Shown: positions 1 through 7,910, counted from the stretch's first letter. The stretch is 28,362 nucleotides of DNA from Bacillota bacterium (GCA_030706015.1 JAUZPI010000056.1:1-28362); one strand, 5' to 3'. Notes: a model not told the origin generated them from the sequence alone. Numbers and translations: made by a program.

Positions 1-588
1 GAGAGGATGCTGTACTATTTATCAAAGATGTATTCTGAATCCATAAAGTCCGGTGGTAAATATAAAGATTTAAAGAAAACAATTGTAATTGGAATTCTAG
101 ACTTTGATTATTTTGATATTTCTAAGTTTCATTCAACTTACCATTTTTATGAGGATGAATTTAAAAATTTCATGCTGACAGACAAATTTGAACTTAATTT
201 TGTTGAGATGCCTAAGTTTAGAAGAGCATCTAAAGATATAACTAATCCTTTACACAGATGGTTGCTTTTCTTAGAGAATGACATACCTAAAGAAATGCTC
301 AAGGAGGTAGTTGAAATGGATCCAGTAATCCGTAAGGCAGAGGAAAGACTTGAATGGTTGAGTAGTGATGAAGAAACAATTAAACTTTATAAAGCTAGAG
401 AAGAAGCATTAATCGAAAAAATGAGCTTAATTGGTGAGGCTGAAGAAAGAGGGTTAAGAAAAGGAGAGCACAATAAAGCTATTGAAATTGCTAAGAATTT
501 AATTGATGTTTTAGATGCAGAGACAATATCACTAAAAACTGGTCTATCAATTGAAGAAGTAGAAGAGATTAAAAAGAATTTGCATTAA
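1..588 (+). CDS. Rpn family recombination-promoting nuclease / PD-(D/E)XK transposase-like protein (5' partial)
   Basis: The reading frame is open from the first base of the window, so the gene begins upstream and the ATG at 7 is internal. The visible part has the Rpn/YhgA-like middle region (ERMLYYLSKMYSESIKSGGKY, then a VIGILDFDYF strand), followed by a helical, charged C-terminal tail of repeated E/K-rich helices ending in LSIEEVEEIKKNL. The catalytic PD-(D/E)XK core of this family normally lies in the N-terminal third, which is outside the window, so activity cannot be judged. Family members are DNA endonucleases linked to RecA-independent recombination and are often multicopy. A degraded second copy of the last ~85 bp lies at 2875-2961. 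Just after the stop is a folded attC-like element, so the gene looks like the first unit of the cassette-like cluster. Family assignment is fairly sure; the function in this cell is unknown. Confidence 0.82.
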   Translation, partial: ERMLYYLSKMYSESIKSGGKYKDLKKTIVIGILDFDYFDISKFHSTYHFYEDEFKNFMLTDKFELNFVEMPKFRRASKDITNPLHRWLLFLENDIPKEMLKEVVEMDPVIRKAEERLEWLSSDEETIKLYKAREEALIEKMSLIGEAEERGLRKGEHNKAIEIAKNLIDVLDAETISLKTGLSIEEVEEIKKNLH

Positions 589-614
589 TTTATAATGTAG
601 TTGAAAGACACGAC

Positions 615-713
615 ATCTATCAATGTATGACCGCAAGAACTGTGCCACAAGGGAGAGGCTAAGATAAGAGCTATCTAAGCCTCTCCCTCGTCGGTCATAC
701 AAGAACGTTAGGC
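615..713 (+). repeat. attC-like folded element E1 (after rpn)
   Basis: A perfect 9-bp outer stem, GTATGACCG at 625-633 with CGGTCATAC at 692-700, encloses a 16-bp inner stem at 651-666/672-687 (one A-A mismatch, loop AGAGC). It is flanked by ATCTATC at 615-621, one base off the RYYYAAC consensus of an attC R'' box, and by GTTAGGC at 707-713, which fits the GTTRRRY consensus of an R' box. The span of about 99 bp lies in the usual attC size range. There is no T tract on either side, so a simple terminator is unlikely. The near copy E3 at 2988-3077 keeps the fold. Seen: stems and boxes. Inferred: that it is a recombination site. Confidence 0.6.
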
Positions 714-757
714 GTCATGTAAATTTTTTCGAAATAGGAAAGTAGGTATTGTCAATT

Positions 758-1546
758 ATGTTAAATGATGAACTTAGTAATAGAATAGTTATCAAAGGTC
801 AAGGAACTCCAATTGTCTTAATACATGGAATGGGTGGGCCAAGAGTATGGGAACCAATAGTTGAAGTATTAGCAAAAGAGTATAAAGTTATTATCCCAAC
901 ATTTCCAGGGTATTTAGGAGGAGAGGGAGTAATTGAATATAATGATAAACTATATGTTGAATTTCTTGAGCAAGTCAGACTTCAGTTAGGCATTGAAAAA
1001 TGGAATGTTGTTGGGTTATCTATGGGAGGAAGAACAGCGATTAATTATGTTCTAGATTACAATAAGTATGTATCTAGTATGGTTGTTATTGATAGCATCG
1101 GTATAGGATATATGTTTCCGTTTGTAAGAATACCTATTTTAAAGACTGTTTTCCCAAAAATATTGTATAAGATTCTTTCAAATCCTAAGAATTTTAAGTA
1201 TTTAGGTTCAAATGACTTTGTAGATATTGAATGTGAATCCTTTAAAAACTCTACTAAATGGTTTGAAGAAATGATGTGTGATAATAATATAAGGCTAAAC
1301 TTTTCAAGGATTCTTTCACAGGTATCACTACCTAAACACGAATGGAAGCATAAATTGAAGTCTGTTGATATACCAACTATGATATTATGGGGCAAAGATG
1401 ATAAAACTGCACCAGTAAATTGGGCATATGAATTGAATAAGCTTATTCCAAATAGTGAGCTACACATTTTGGAAAAGTATAGACATATGGCTGTTATGGA
1501 AAGACCTGATTTTTTTTCTAAATTAATTATTAAGTTCATTAACTAA
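758..1546 (+). CDS. alpha/beta-fold hydrolase
   Basis: A 262-residue single-domain alpha/beta hydrolase. The oxyanion-loop motif HGMGG lies at residues 23-27, the nucleophile elbow GLSMGG gives Ser88, the acid is probably in WGKDDKTAP, and the base is probably the His of YRHMAVMERP near the C-terminus. The triad therefore appears complete. No signal peptide is visible, so the enzyme should be cytosolic; the substrate (ester, lactone or similar) cannot be inferred. I prefer the ATG at 758; a TTG at 749 with AGGAAAG six bases upstream would add three residues. The gene begins 45 bp after the GTTAGGC box of E1 and is followed by ACGCCTA at 1559, the reverse complement of the start of that junction, so it looks like a one-gene cassette. 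Confidence 0.88.
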   Translation: MLNDELSNRIVIKGQGTPIVLIHGMGGPRVWEPIVEVLAKEYKVIIPTFPGYLGGEGVIEYNDKLYVEFLEQVRLQLGIEKWNVVGLSMGGRTAINYVLDYNKYVSSMVVIDSIGIGYMFPFVRIPILKTVFPKILYKILSNPKNFKYLGSNDFVDIECESFKNSTKWFEEMMCDNNIRLNFSRILSQVSLPKHEWKHKLKSVDIPTMILWGKDDKTAPVNWAYELNKLIPNSELHILEKYRHMAVMERPDFFSKLIIKFIN

Positions 1547-1558
1547 TTATAGCCACTA

Positions 1559-1788
1559 ACGCCTACTAAGTGAATATTCTTCCGAATAGCCGAATCATAA
1601 TAGGTTTGGAAAGGAAGTAAAGCGCAAAGAGTAAAGCCTATTGATTATAAAATTAATAAAGTAATTGCAGCTTCAAATAATAAAAAATTACCGTCCAGCT
1701 TGGTCTGAGAAGATAGCCAAGCTACACCTTGTAACACTAAGCCAAGTCTGGCTAAGTGTCTCGATGTCGGAAATTTAAGACGTTATCT
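1559..1788 (+). repeat. attC-like folded element E2 (after hydrolase gene)
   Basis: The element runs from ACGCCTA (1559-1565), the reverse complement of TAGGCGT at 709-715, to GTTATCT at 1782-1788. Its core is an outer stem AAATTACCG (1685-1693) with CGGAAATTT (1768-1776), one A-A mismatch. The stem encloses two hairpins: AGCTTGG/CCAAGCT (1697-1703/1717-1723) and ACACTAAGCC/GGCTAAGTGT (1734-1743/1750-1759, one A-A mismatch). Stem sequences differ from E1, but the plan is the same: ACCG...CGG closing pairs, then AAG and ACGTTA. The span of about 230 bp is long for a classical attC, and 1566-1680 holds only weak inverted repeats. Recombination function is inferred. Confidence 0.5.
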
Positions 1789-1821
1789 GAAAGTGTCTGG
1801 AATAAAAAAAGGAGGAGTATT

Positions 1822-2580
1822 ATGGAAAATACTAATGAAAGCATGAGATTTAAAGGTGAAAAAGAAATAATTCAGAGTACTGGGAAAGGATTGTGGAATC
1901 CAAAGGGTTTCTTGATTCTTAGTATCTTATTCTCTTTTCTACCTGCTGCAGTTTTATATTCTTTAAACTATGGTAGGTTAGGATTATCAAAGAAGAGAAA
2001 TATATCTTTAGTTGTCTCATTTGTTTTTTTTATAGTGATGATTTCAATGGTATTTGTAATTAATCAGGGTATAATGAAGAGCATCATCTATGGTGTAAAT
2101 ATAGGTGTAGCTATTTATATGAATAATAATCAAGCCAAGATATTTGAAAATCATATAAAAAATGGTGGTAAAAAAGCATCATATATTGTTCCTACATTGG
2201 CCAGTATAGTTATTTCAGCAGTGATACTGTCATTAGCATTTTATTCAATTAATATACCTGATCAAAAATTAATATTCAAAGGCAATGAATTATATTACAC
2301 TGATAGGGTATCAAAGCAGGATGCTGAAAACTTGGGAAATTATTTAAGTGAGCAAGGTTTTTTTAATGAAAACCGAAAGACTTCTGTTAAGATAGATAAA
2401 CTATCGAATACATATAAGTTCTCTTTAATTATAGACAAGAACCACCTAGAAGATAAGGAATTAGAGCAGTCTGTTAAAGATATGATAAATATATTGTCAA
2501 AAAATGTATTCAATAGTAATAAAGTAGATATTGTCCTTTGCGATGATGTCTTCAAGCCGTTAAAGACTATATCCAAATAA
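1822..2580 (+). CDS. hypothetical multi-pass membrane protein
   Basis: A 252-residue protein I do not recognise. The ATG at 1822 is chosen because a strong AAAGGAGG lies at 1808-1814; the in-frame upstream extension to 1756 runs through the E2 hairpin and is unlikely. After a short polar N-terminus (MENTNESMRFKGEKE) there are about four hydrophobic segments, near residues 30-48, 62-80, 88-102 and 120-142. A soluble C-terminal domain of about 105 residues follows (IPDQKLIFKGNELYYTDRVS onward, mixed alpha/beta by eye). That tail probably faces one side of the membrane as a sensor or binding domain, but there is no motif to name. The gene is preceded by GTTATCTGAA and followed at 2633-2641 by its reverse complement, so it appears to be a second cassette-borne gene. 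Confidence 0.72.
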   Translation: MENTNESMRFKGEKEIIQSTGKGLWNPKGFLILSILFSFLPAAVLYSLNYGRLGLSKKRNISLVVSFVFFIVMISMVFVINQGIMKSIIYGVNIGVAIYMNNNQAKIFENHIKNGGKKASYIVPTLASIVISAVILSLAFYSINIPDQKLIFKGNELYYTDRVSKQDAENLGNYLSEQGFFNENRKTSVKIDKLSNTYKFSLIIDKNHLEDKELEQSVKDMINILSKNVFNSNKVDIVLCDDVFKPLKTISK

Positions 2581-2751
2581 GACTTATGTAAGTGCATGGT
2601 ATAGGACATACAGTTTTTATGAGGCTTGCACCTTCAGATAATAAAATATTCAAGTCCGCTTTGCATGAAAAGACTTAAAGCACATATCGTAGTTGTATCG
2701 ATTATGATATAAATTTAAGATTCACATTTAATGAAGAACTAAGGGGATAAA

Positions 2752-2833
2752 ATGAAGCAAATTAAAAGTTAAATCAGGTTCATCAGCTGAACAGTATGCT
2801 AAAAGATATAATTTGAAGTACGAAATTTACTAG
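2752..2833 (+). pseudogene. short broken ORF, possible degraded cassette gene
   Basis: An ATG at 2752 follows AAGGGG (2741-2746) at good spacing, but the frame stops after MKQIKS. Dropping one base near 2766 would restore a 26-residue peptide (MKQIKVKSGSSAEQYAKRYN, then LKYEIY) ending at TAG 2831-2833. Upstream, AAGAACTAAGGGG resembles the AAGAACGTTAGGCG junction of E1. It may therefore be the start of a third, decayed cassette gene cut off by the rpn-tail copy. The peptide matches nothing I recognise. The rest of 2581-2874 holds only weak inverted repeats and the TTCAGATAA box at 2633-2641. Confidence 0.3.
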
Positions 2834-2874
2834 TCTATCCATACCTTATTGTGGAAAGTAGATTGTTCGAGTAA

Positions 2875-2961
2875 AATTGATGTTTTAGATACAGAGACAA
2901 TATCACTGAAAACTGGTCATCAATTGAAGAAGTAGAAGAGATTAAAAAGAATTTGCATTAG
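2875..2961 (+). pseudogene. 5'-truncated, frameshifted copy of the rpn 3' end
   Basis: This stretch matches 501-588, the last ~85 bp of the rpn gene at the window start, with a few substitutions and loss of one T (GGTCATCAATTG here against GGTCTATCAATTG at 541), which breaks the frame. The similarity continues past the stop codon through hairpin E3 to about 3077, matching 589-704. Upstream of 2875 there is no rpn similarity. The 204-bp direct repeat (501-704 and 2875-3077) therefore brackets the hydrolase and membrane-protein genes. Confidence 0.85.
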
Positions 2962-2987
2962 TTTATAATGTAATTAAAAGACACGAT

Positions 2988-3077
2988 ATCTAACAATATA
3001 TGACCGCAAGGGCTGAGCCACAAGGGAGAGGTAAAGATAGGAGCTATCTTTACCTCTCCCTTGTCGGTCATACGAGA
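2988..3077 (+). repeat. attC-like folded element E3 (second copy of E1)
   Basis: The outer stem TATGACCG (2999-3006) pairs with CGGTCATA (3065-3072), and a perfect 16-bp inner stem spans 3024-3039 and 3045-3060. Compared with E1, two inner base pairs have changed on both arms (C-G to T-A and T-A to A-T) and the A-A mismatch has become A-T, so pairing is kept while sequence drifts. ATCTAAC at 2988-2994 fits RYYYAAC exactly. The GTTAGGC end present in E1 is missing: after the stem the sequence reads GAGAAATACAAGG. This looks like the decayed outer edge of the cluster. Confidence 0.55.
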
Positions 3078-3096
3078 AATACAAGGTGGCATCATC

Positions 3097-3930
3097 CTAC
3101 TTAAATGATGGTTTTGTTAATGAGCAGTTCACAACTTCACTAGTTAATTCAGGAACATATCTGCTTAATTTCTTAAGAAAATAACAGGTTTCTGGAAAAT
3201 GGTGTTCAAGAAAACGCAGTGTGGTTTTTGAAAGCATTTCGTTATTAATATAAAGACTAACTGCTCGTTGAATTAATTTATACATTTCTATGGTTGTTTC
3301 ACCTGCCTGCCTAGCTAACAGCAGCTGCCTTGGAAAACCTGGAGTCAAGAAACGTAATAATAAATGCATTTGGTTATTTTGAGCAATAAGTCCCTGAAAT
3401 CTAGTGATATACATTTCCGCTTGATTTATTAGACTAAGTTCAACAGGATCAACAATACCTCTAAATAGAATCACATGACCTAATTGATCAGATAGCCATA
3501 AATCAAAAAGATCCACAAGAGAAAGCGGAAGATAATCTTGCCCAGCCACATAGTAGGATAAAATTCTAAGATATTCCTGATTCTCTGATATTGTTCCATT
3601 AAAATAGCTAGGTGAAAGATTTACATTAACCTTGTTTTGAACCCGTAAATTCTGCAACAGCCCTTCAAGTTGAAAATAACCAGCAGCAATCTGCCAAGCT
3701 TCTTTAGAAAAGCTTATTAATTCATTTGAAGCGAAAGATGCATTCCTATTAATTTGTGCCAATCTTGCACGCAGCCTGCCAAATGCTTCAATATATTGAT
3801 TCGCTGTATATACGTATAGTTGTTCAGCCGGAGACAAATTATCACGGAGAAAATAAGCATGATCTTGTAATATTTCTAACCAAAATGAGTGTTCTTCCCA
3901 CGGGCTTATTAAATTAGTTTCCACAACCAA
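3097..3930 (-). CDS. DUF2935 domain-containing protein
   Basis: A 277-residue, mostly helical protein with the DUF2935 opening (WEEHSFWLEILQDHAYFLRD) and a second similar helical half later, as expected for two ferritin-like four-helix bundles. Family members from Firmicutes are cytosolic and of unknown function; some ferritin-like relatives bind metal, but I cannot point to a confident set of metal ligands here. The start is a TTG at 3930 preceded by GAGGTG at 3936-3941. It is transcribed away from the germination operon, and its 3' end lies 20 bp from the end of the cassette-like block, so it marks the border between accessory and core-like DNA. No terminator with a T tract is visible after it. 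Confidence 0.85.
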   Translation of the reverse strand: MVVETNLISPWEEHSFWLEILQDHAYFLRDNLSPAEQLYVYTANQYIEAFGRLRARLAQINRNASFASNELISFSKEAWQIAAGYFQLEGLLQNLRVQNKVNVNLSPSYFNGTISENQEYLRILSYYVAGQDYLPLSLVDLFDLWLSDQLGHVILFRGIVDPVELSLINQAEMYITRFQGLIAQNNQMHLLLRFLTPGFPRQLLLARQAGETTIEMYKLIQRAVSLYINNEMLSKTTLRFLEHHFPETCYFLKKLSRYVPELTSEVVNCSLTKPSFK

Positions 3931-4175
3931 TTGAGCACCTCATATAAAATTAATTCCTATAAAATATTATAGCTTCGTATTTATATATATGATGAATACT
4001 TATTATTGCAACCCACTGTGTAAGTTTATCTTTACTACCGATAGCTTCTAATTCACTGCTTATTACCTCTGGCATCAGATTTACCTAAAACTCAATCTTA
4101 ACAAAATATGACCAGGCCTCCATGTTTAATACTTTTAACTTACTGTCAATAATGTTAATGGTGGTGAAATAAATA

Positions 4176-5648
4176 ATGGAAAACTCCCCAAAAACCAAAA
4201 TATCTGCTTCTTTAAAAGAAAATATAAACATATTGAACAATAAATTGGTTGATTGTCCAGATATTATTAGAAGACATGTATACTTACAGGATAAGCGAGA
4301 AGCTTATTTTATTTATGTAGAGGGATTGGCTGATCTTGATTTAGTAGAACGTGACTTTATCAATCCAATCGTTTCCTCGGACTTTCAGCATTTATTTATA
4401 GATGCCCATATTCAAAATCTGCCTACCAGCAGAATTACCTATTATTATGATATTGATTCTATGGTTACTGATGTTTTAACTGGAACTACCATGTTCATTG
4501 TTGATGGCATGAATTTTGCTATTTGCACAGCCTTAAGAAAGTACGATCAGAGAACAATCACAGAACCTGTAGTTGAAAAAAGCGTAAAAGGCCCACATGA
4601 AGGCTTCATAGAACCTATACATACTAATATGGCAATATTAAGAAGAAAGGTTAAAAATACCAACCTTAAATTTAAGACGCTGCAGCTTGGAACAGTAACT
4701 AAACAAACTATTGCAATAGCCTATATTGAGGGTATCTGCAATCCAGACCTTCTTAATACATTATACAATAAACTTAAATCTATCAATACAGATGGAGTTT
4801 TAGCAGCTGGATATATAGAGCAATTTATATCAGATTCGCCAAATTCACCTTTCCCTCAGTTTAGAAACACTGAAAGACCGGATACAGCTGTTGCCGCACT
4901 TTTGGAAGGGAAATTTGTGATTATAACGGAAGGTACTCCTGTAGTATTAATAGCACCTGCTAGTTTTTTTGCTTTTTTTCAGGCATTTGATGACTATAGT
5001 ACTCATTGGATATTTGGTTCTCTTACAAGATTACTACGAATTTTTGCAATGATTATTGCTGTAACTCTGCCTGCATTATATGTAGCAATAACCACCTTTC
5101 ACTATTATATTGTTCCATTAAGCTTATTAGTGCCTTTAGCAGAATCTAGAGCAAGAGTTCCTTTTCCGCCTATAGTTGAGGTGCTGATAATGGAATTCAC
5201 TATAGAATTGTTACGAGAAGCCTCTATAAGGCTTCCTACCTATGTAGGTACCTCCATTGGTGTAGTAGGCGGTATTATCATAGGTCAGGCGGCGGTTCAG
5301 GCCGGCATTGTCAGCGACTTACTTATTATCGTGGTTGCAATAACTGCCATAGCTTCATTTGTCGCTCCAAACTATGATATGGGGTATGTAATAAGATTGT
5401 TAAGATTCATTGCCACTATACTTTCAGCCATATTCGGAATAGTTGGCATTATTATTTTTGCCACTTCAGTTTTTTCACATTTAGTTATATTGGAATCCTT
5501 AGGTCAGCCTTATTTTCAGCCAATTATTCCAACAAAACTAAAAGATTTAAAGGATTCCATCATAAGGGCACCAATCAGCCTTCTTAAAGAAAGGCCAGAT
5601 ATGGCAAAACCTATAAATAAAAAAAGGGGTGATGGTAATGGAGGCTAA
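4176..5648 (+). CDS. spore germination protein, GerA (A subunit) family
   Basis: A 490-residue A subunit of a GerA-type nutrient germinant receptor. The N-terminal ~240 residues form the soluble domain (DIIRRHVYLQDKREAYFIYV; then PHEGFIEPIHTNMAILRRK, a family hallmark, and FPQFRNTERPDTAVAALLEG). The C-terminal half has four to five membrane segments with the conserved LLVPLAESRARVPFPPIVEV stretch, ending in a short basic tail. It should sit in the spore inner membrane with the B and C subunits and release ions upon germinant binding. The ATG at 4176 follows GGTGGTG. The downstream B gene starts within its last codons, showing translational coupling. Which germinant is sensed cannot be told. 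The 245-bp gap upstream (3931-4175) must hold its promoter; I could not fix a convincing sigma-G site. Confidence 0.95.
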   Translation: MENSPKTKISASLKENINILNNKLVDCPDIIRRHVYLQDKREAYFIYVEGLADLDLVERDFINPIVSSDFQHLFIDAHIQNLPTSRITYYYDIDSMVTDVLTGTTMFIVDGMNFAICTALRKYDQRTITEPVVEKSVKGPHEGFIEPIHTNMAILRRKVKNTNLKFKTLQLGTVTKQTIAIAYIEGICNPDLLNTLYNKLKSINTDGVLAAGYIEQFISDSPNSPFPQFRNTERPDTAVAALLEGKFVIITEGTPVVLIAPASFFAFFQAFDDYSTHWIFGSLTRLLRIFAMIIAVTLPALYVAITTFHYYIVPLSLLVPLAESRARVPFPPIVEVLIMEFTIELLREASIRLPTYVGTSIGVVGGIIIGQAAVQAGIVSDLLIIVVAITAIASFVAPNYDMGYVIRLLRFIATILSAIFGIVGIIIFATSVFSHLVILESLGQPYFQPIIPTKLKDLKDSIIRAPISLLKERPDMAKPINKKRGDGNGG

Positions 5649-6720
5649 AAGTGGGAACATAACATCCAAACAGGCATTTGTTTTTATTATGGCAGCTCAA
5701 ATTGGCATAGGAATACTTTCTTTACCTGCTTCCCTAGCAAAGATAATGGGGCATGATGGCTGGATAGCAGTTGCCTTAGCTGGAATATTAAATACAATTG
5801 CAACCATTATCATTGTTTCCCTTTTAAGACGATACAAAGATAAATCAATAGTACAAATCAATCAACTGCTTTATGGGAAAATATTAGGTTTAATTTTCAA
5901 TATCATATTTATTTTCTATTTTACCTTTATAACAGCATCCTGTTTTAGGTATTTTATGATAATAATCAAACTTCTGATATTGCAGACTACGCCATCTGTA
6001 TTTTTATCTTTCTGTGTAATGACACCGATTGCTTATCTAGTTTGGTATGGCATTAAACCCGTGTGCAGATTTTCAAGCATACTCTTTATTAATATGTTAA
6101 TCGTTTTAGTCATGTTAGCATTATTGTATAACAATATACGAATCACTTATTTAATGCCTATTGGTGAGGTTGAAATGAACTCAATACTCAGCGGAATAAG
6201 ACTAACTACTTTTTCATTCTTAGGCTTTGAGCTTATGGCTGTTATATACCCTAATATTACGGATAAAGATAAGGCAATGAAATATGCAGTTGCCGCCAAT
6301 ATTACTACTAGTGTATTTTACCTATTAGTTGTAGTTATTTGTACTGCATTTTTTGGTGAAAATCTGTTAAAAATGCTGGTAATCCCATTGTTCAGTTTAA
6401 TACAGGCATATAGGACACCTATATTAGATAGAATAGATTTATTTTTTATTGCCTTTTGGTTTCCTTTAATGGGATGTACTGTACGTAATAATTTCTATTG
6501 TTCATGGGACTGCCTTTGCAGAATTATAAATATGAAAAATAAAAAAATATATTTTATTTTATTTACTATTTTACTAATTATACTTAGCAGAATACCAAAA
6601 AACTTTGTGGATGCAAACAAATATGTAAATTATTCTGGATTATTAGGCATTGGCGTCATACTTTTCTTAGTATTTAGTTATTTCTTCTCTTTTATAAACA
6701 AAAGGGGGACTAGTAAATGA
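5638..6720 (+). CDS. spore germination protein, GerB (B subunit) family
   Basis: A 360-residue hydrophobic protein with about ten membrane segments, from the GerAB branch of the APC amino-acid transporter superfamily. It opens with ITSKQAFVFIMAAQIGIGIL, the usual segment that includes the germinant-binding fold. I choose the ATG at 5638, with GGGG at 5626-5629 as ribosome binding site; GTG 5629 and ATG 5632 are in-frame alternatives. It overlaps the end of the A gene by 11 bp and its stop overlaps the next start (ATGA at 6717-6720), so A, B and C are one operon. In characterised receptors the B subunit binds the germinant. Length is normal and no break is seen. Confidence 0.93.
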   Translation: MEAKSGNITSKQAFVFIMAAQIGIGILSLPASLAKIMGHDGWIAVALAGILNTIATIIIVSLLRRYKDKSIVQINQLLYGKILGLIFNIIFIFYFTFITASCFRYFMIIIKLLILQTTPSVFLSFCVMTPIAYLVWYGIKPVCRFSSILFINMLIVLVMLALLYNNIRITYLMPIGEVEMNSILSGIRLTTFSFLGFELMAVIYPNITDKDKAMKYAVAANITTSVFYLLVVVICTAFFGENLLKMLVIPLFSLIQAYRTPILDRIDLFFIAFWFPLMGCTVRNNFYCSWDCLCRIINMKNKKIYFILFTILLIILSRIPKNFVDANKYVNYSGLLGIGVILFLVFSYFFSFINKRGTSK

Positions 6721-7823
6721 TAAAAAAGCTTATACTTATTATTATATTTGTCCTTACTCTCACAGGCTGCTGGGATCAAAGAATATATGAAAGAACAGGC
6801 TTTATCTTGGAATTTGGAGCTGAAACGGGAAAAGATAAAAAATTATTGATAACCTATTCACTTCCCGTTGTAGGTACTGAAAGAAAGAACCAGGTAGAGA
6901 TAGATACAGTTGAAGGAAATGTGCTTAGAGAGTCTAGAGAAGAGGCTAGAACAACATCCTCTAAACTTTTAGAAGGCGGAAAAGTTCAGCAAGTGCTCTT
7001 CTCTGATGAATTAGCAGAGAAAGGTATACATAATGTAGAAGAACTTCTTTTCAGAGATCCTATGGCTCCTGCAATGTCCTTTGTCACAGTAGTTGATGGT
7101 AGTCCAAGAACCCTAATTGAAAAAGCATCAACCTTTAGTGATAAGCCTATACCAGCACTATATATAAATCAGTTAATTACTAACAATATAAACCATGGAT
7201 ATTCAATGGATTCTTCTATTACATATTTTGAAATATGCTACTACACAGAAGGTTTAGACCCCATAACCCCCTTAATTAAACTTGAGGATAAAGATATAAA
7301 GGTTTTAGGCAGTGCCTTATTTTCAGGTGATAAAATGGTGGGTACAATAAGTACAAAACAGACTTCTCAATTAATTGCCTTAATGAATAAGCTGCCAAAA
7401 ACTGAATATATATTCCCATCACCAACTAATGTTGAAAAACAGACTTCTCAAAAAGATGGTATGGCAGTAACCATAAAAGAAGAAAAAAGCAAAATAGATG
7501 TTGCTATGACAGGTAAACAAGCAGAGGTAAATATTTCTTTATCGCTAAAGGTTGATCTTGATGAATATCAATGGGATGACACCGATAATGTTGATGTTCA
7601 GAAAAAGCTTGAAGCTTTCATGTCTAAGCAGCTAAATCAGGATATTTTGAGTACAATCAGCTACACTCAAAGTGTTGGCAGTGATCCTTTAGGTGTTGGA
7701 GATATGTTAAGAGCAAAATATTTCTCCCATTTTAAAGATAGCGATTTAAAACGGCTTTATGAGAATGCTAAAGTAACGGTTAACACCAAAGTCACTATTG
7801 ACAAATTCGGCATAACTAGATAA
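6717..7823 (+). CDS. spore germination lipoprotein, Ger(x)C family
   Basis: A 368-residue C subunit of the germinant receptor. A short signal sequence ends in the lipobox LTGC, with the acylated Cys18, directly followed by WDQRIYERTGF, the standard GerC opening. The rest is the Ger(x)C fold with the typical late stretch DPLGVGDMLRAKYF. It is predicted to be a lipid-anchored protein on the outer face of the spore inner membrane. The start codon overlaps the stop of the B gene by four bases (ATGA), so translation is coupled. A stem-loop terminator follows 41 bp after the stop, closing a three-gene A-B-C operon. Confidence 0.95.
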   Translation: MIKKLILIIIFVLTLTGCWDQRIYERTGFILEFGAETGKDKKLLITYSLPVVGTERKNQVEIDTVEGNVLRESREEARTTSSKLLEGGKVQQVLFSDELAEKGIHNVEELLFRDPMAPAMSFVTVVDGSPRTLIEKASTFSDKPIPALYINQLITNNINHGYSMDSSITYFEICYYTEGLDPITPLIKLEDKDIKVLGSALFSGDKMVGTISTKQTSQLIALMNKLPKTEYIFPSPTNVEKQTSQKDGMAVTIKEEKSKIDVAMTGKQAEVNISLSLKVDLDEYQWDDTDNVDVQKKLEAFMSKQLNQDILSTISYTQSVGSDPLGVGDMLRAKYFSHFKDSDLKRLYENAKVTVNTKVTIDKFGITR

Positions 7824-7864
7824 TCCTCGATGATTACTTAATGTTATCACTAAAATAGTAACTA

Positions 7865-7894
7865 GGCTTGCCTTTTCTAAGGTAAGCCCTTTTT
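7865..7894 (+). terminator. intrinsic terminator of the gerA-type operon
   Basis: A 10-bp stem GGCTTGCCTT/AAGGTAAGCC (one G-T pair) with loop TTCT is followed by CTTTTT on the + strand. The - strand lacks a T tract, so it serves the germination operon, not the converging gene. Confidence 0.88.
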
Positions 7895-7910
7895 AAATTG
7901 CCAGCTGCTT

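Noticed and set aside
625..700. E1 (and E3) as intrinsic terminators
   Set aside because: The stems are strong, but no T tract follows on either strand, and the extra outer stem plus covariation points to another role.
1057..1539. 160-residue ORF on the - strand inside the hydrolase gene
   Set aside because: It lies wholly antisense to a gene with complete catalytic motifs and resembles no protein; similar long antisense frames lie inside the giant gene and were also dropped.
3931..4175. sigma-G promoter for the germination operon
   Set aside because: TGAATA-like and CAATAAT-like pieces occur, but none has the right partner at the right spacing; I could not support one.
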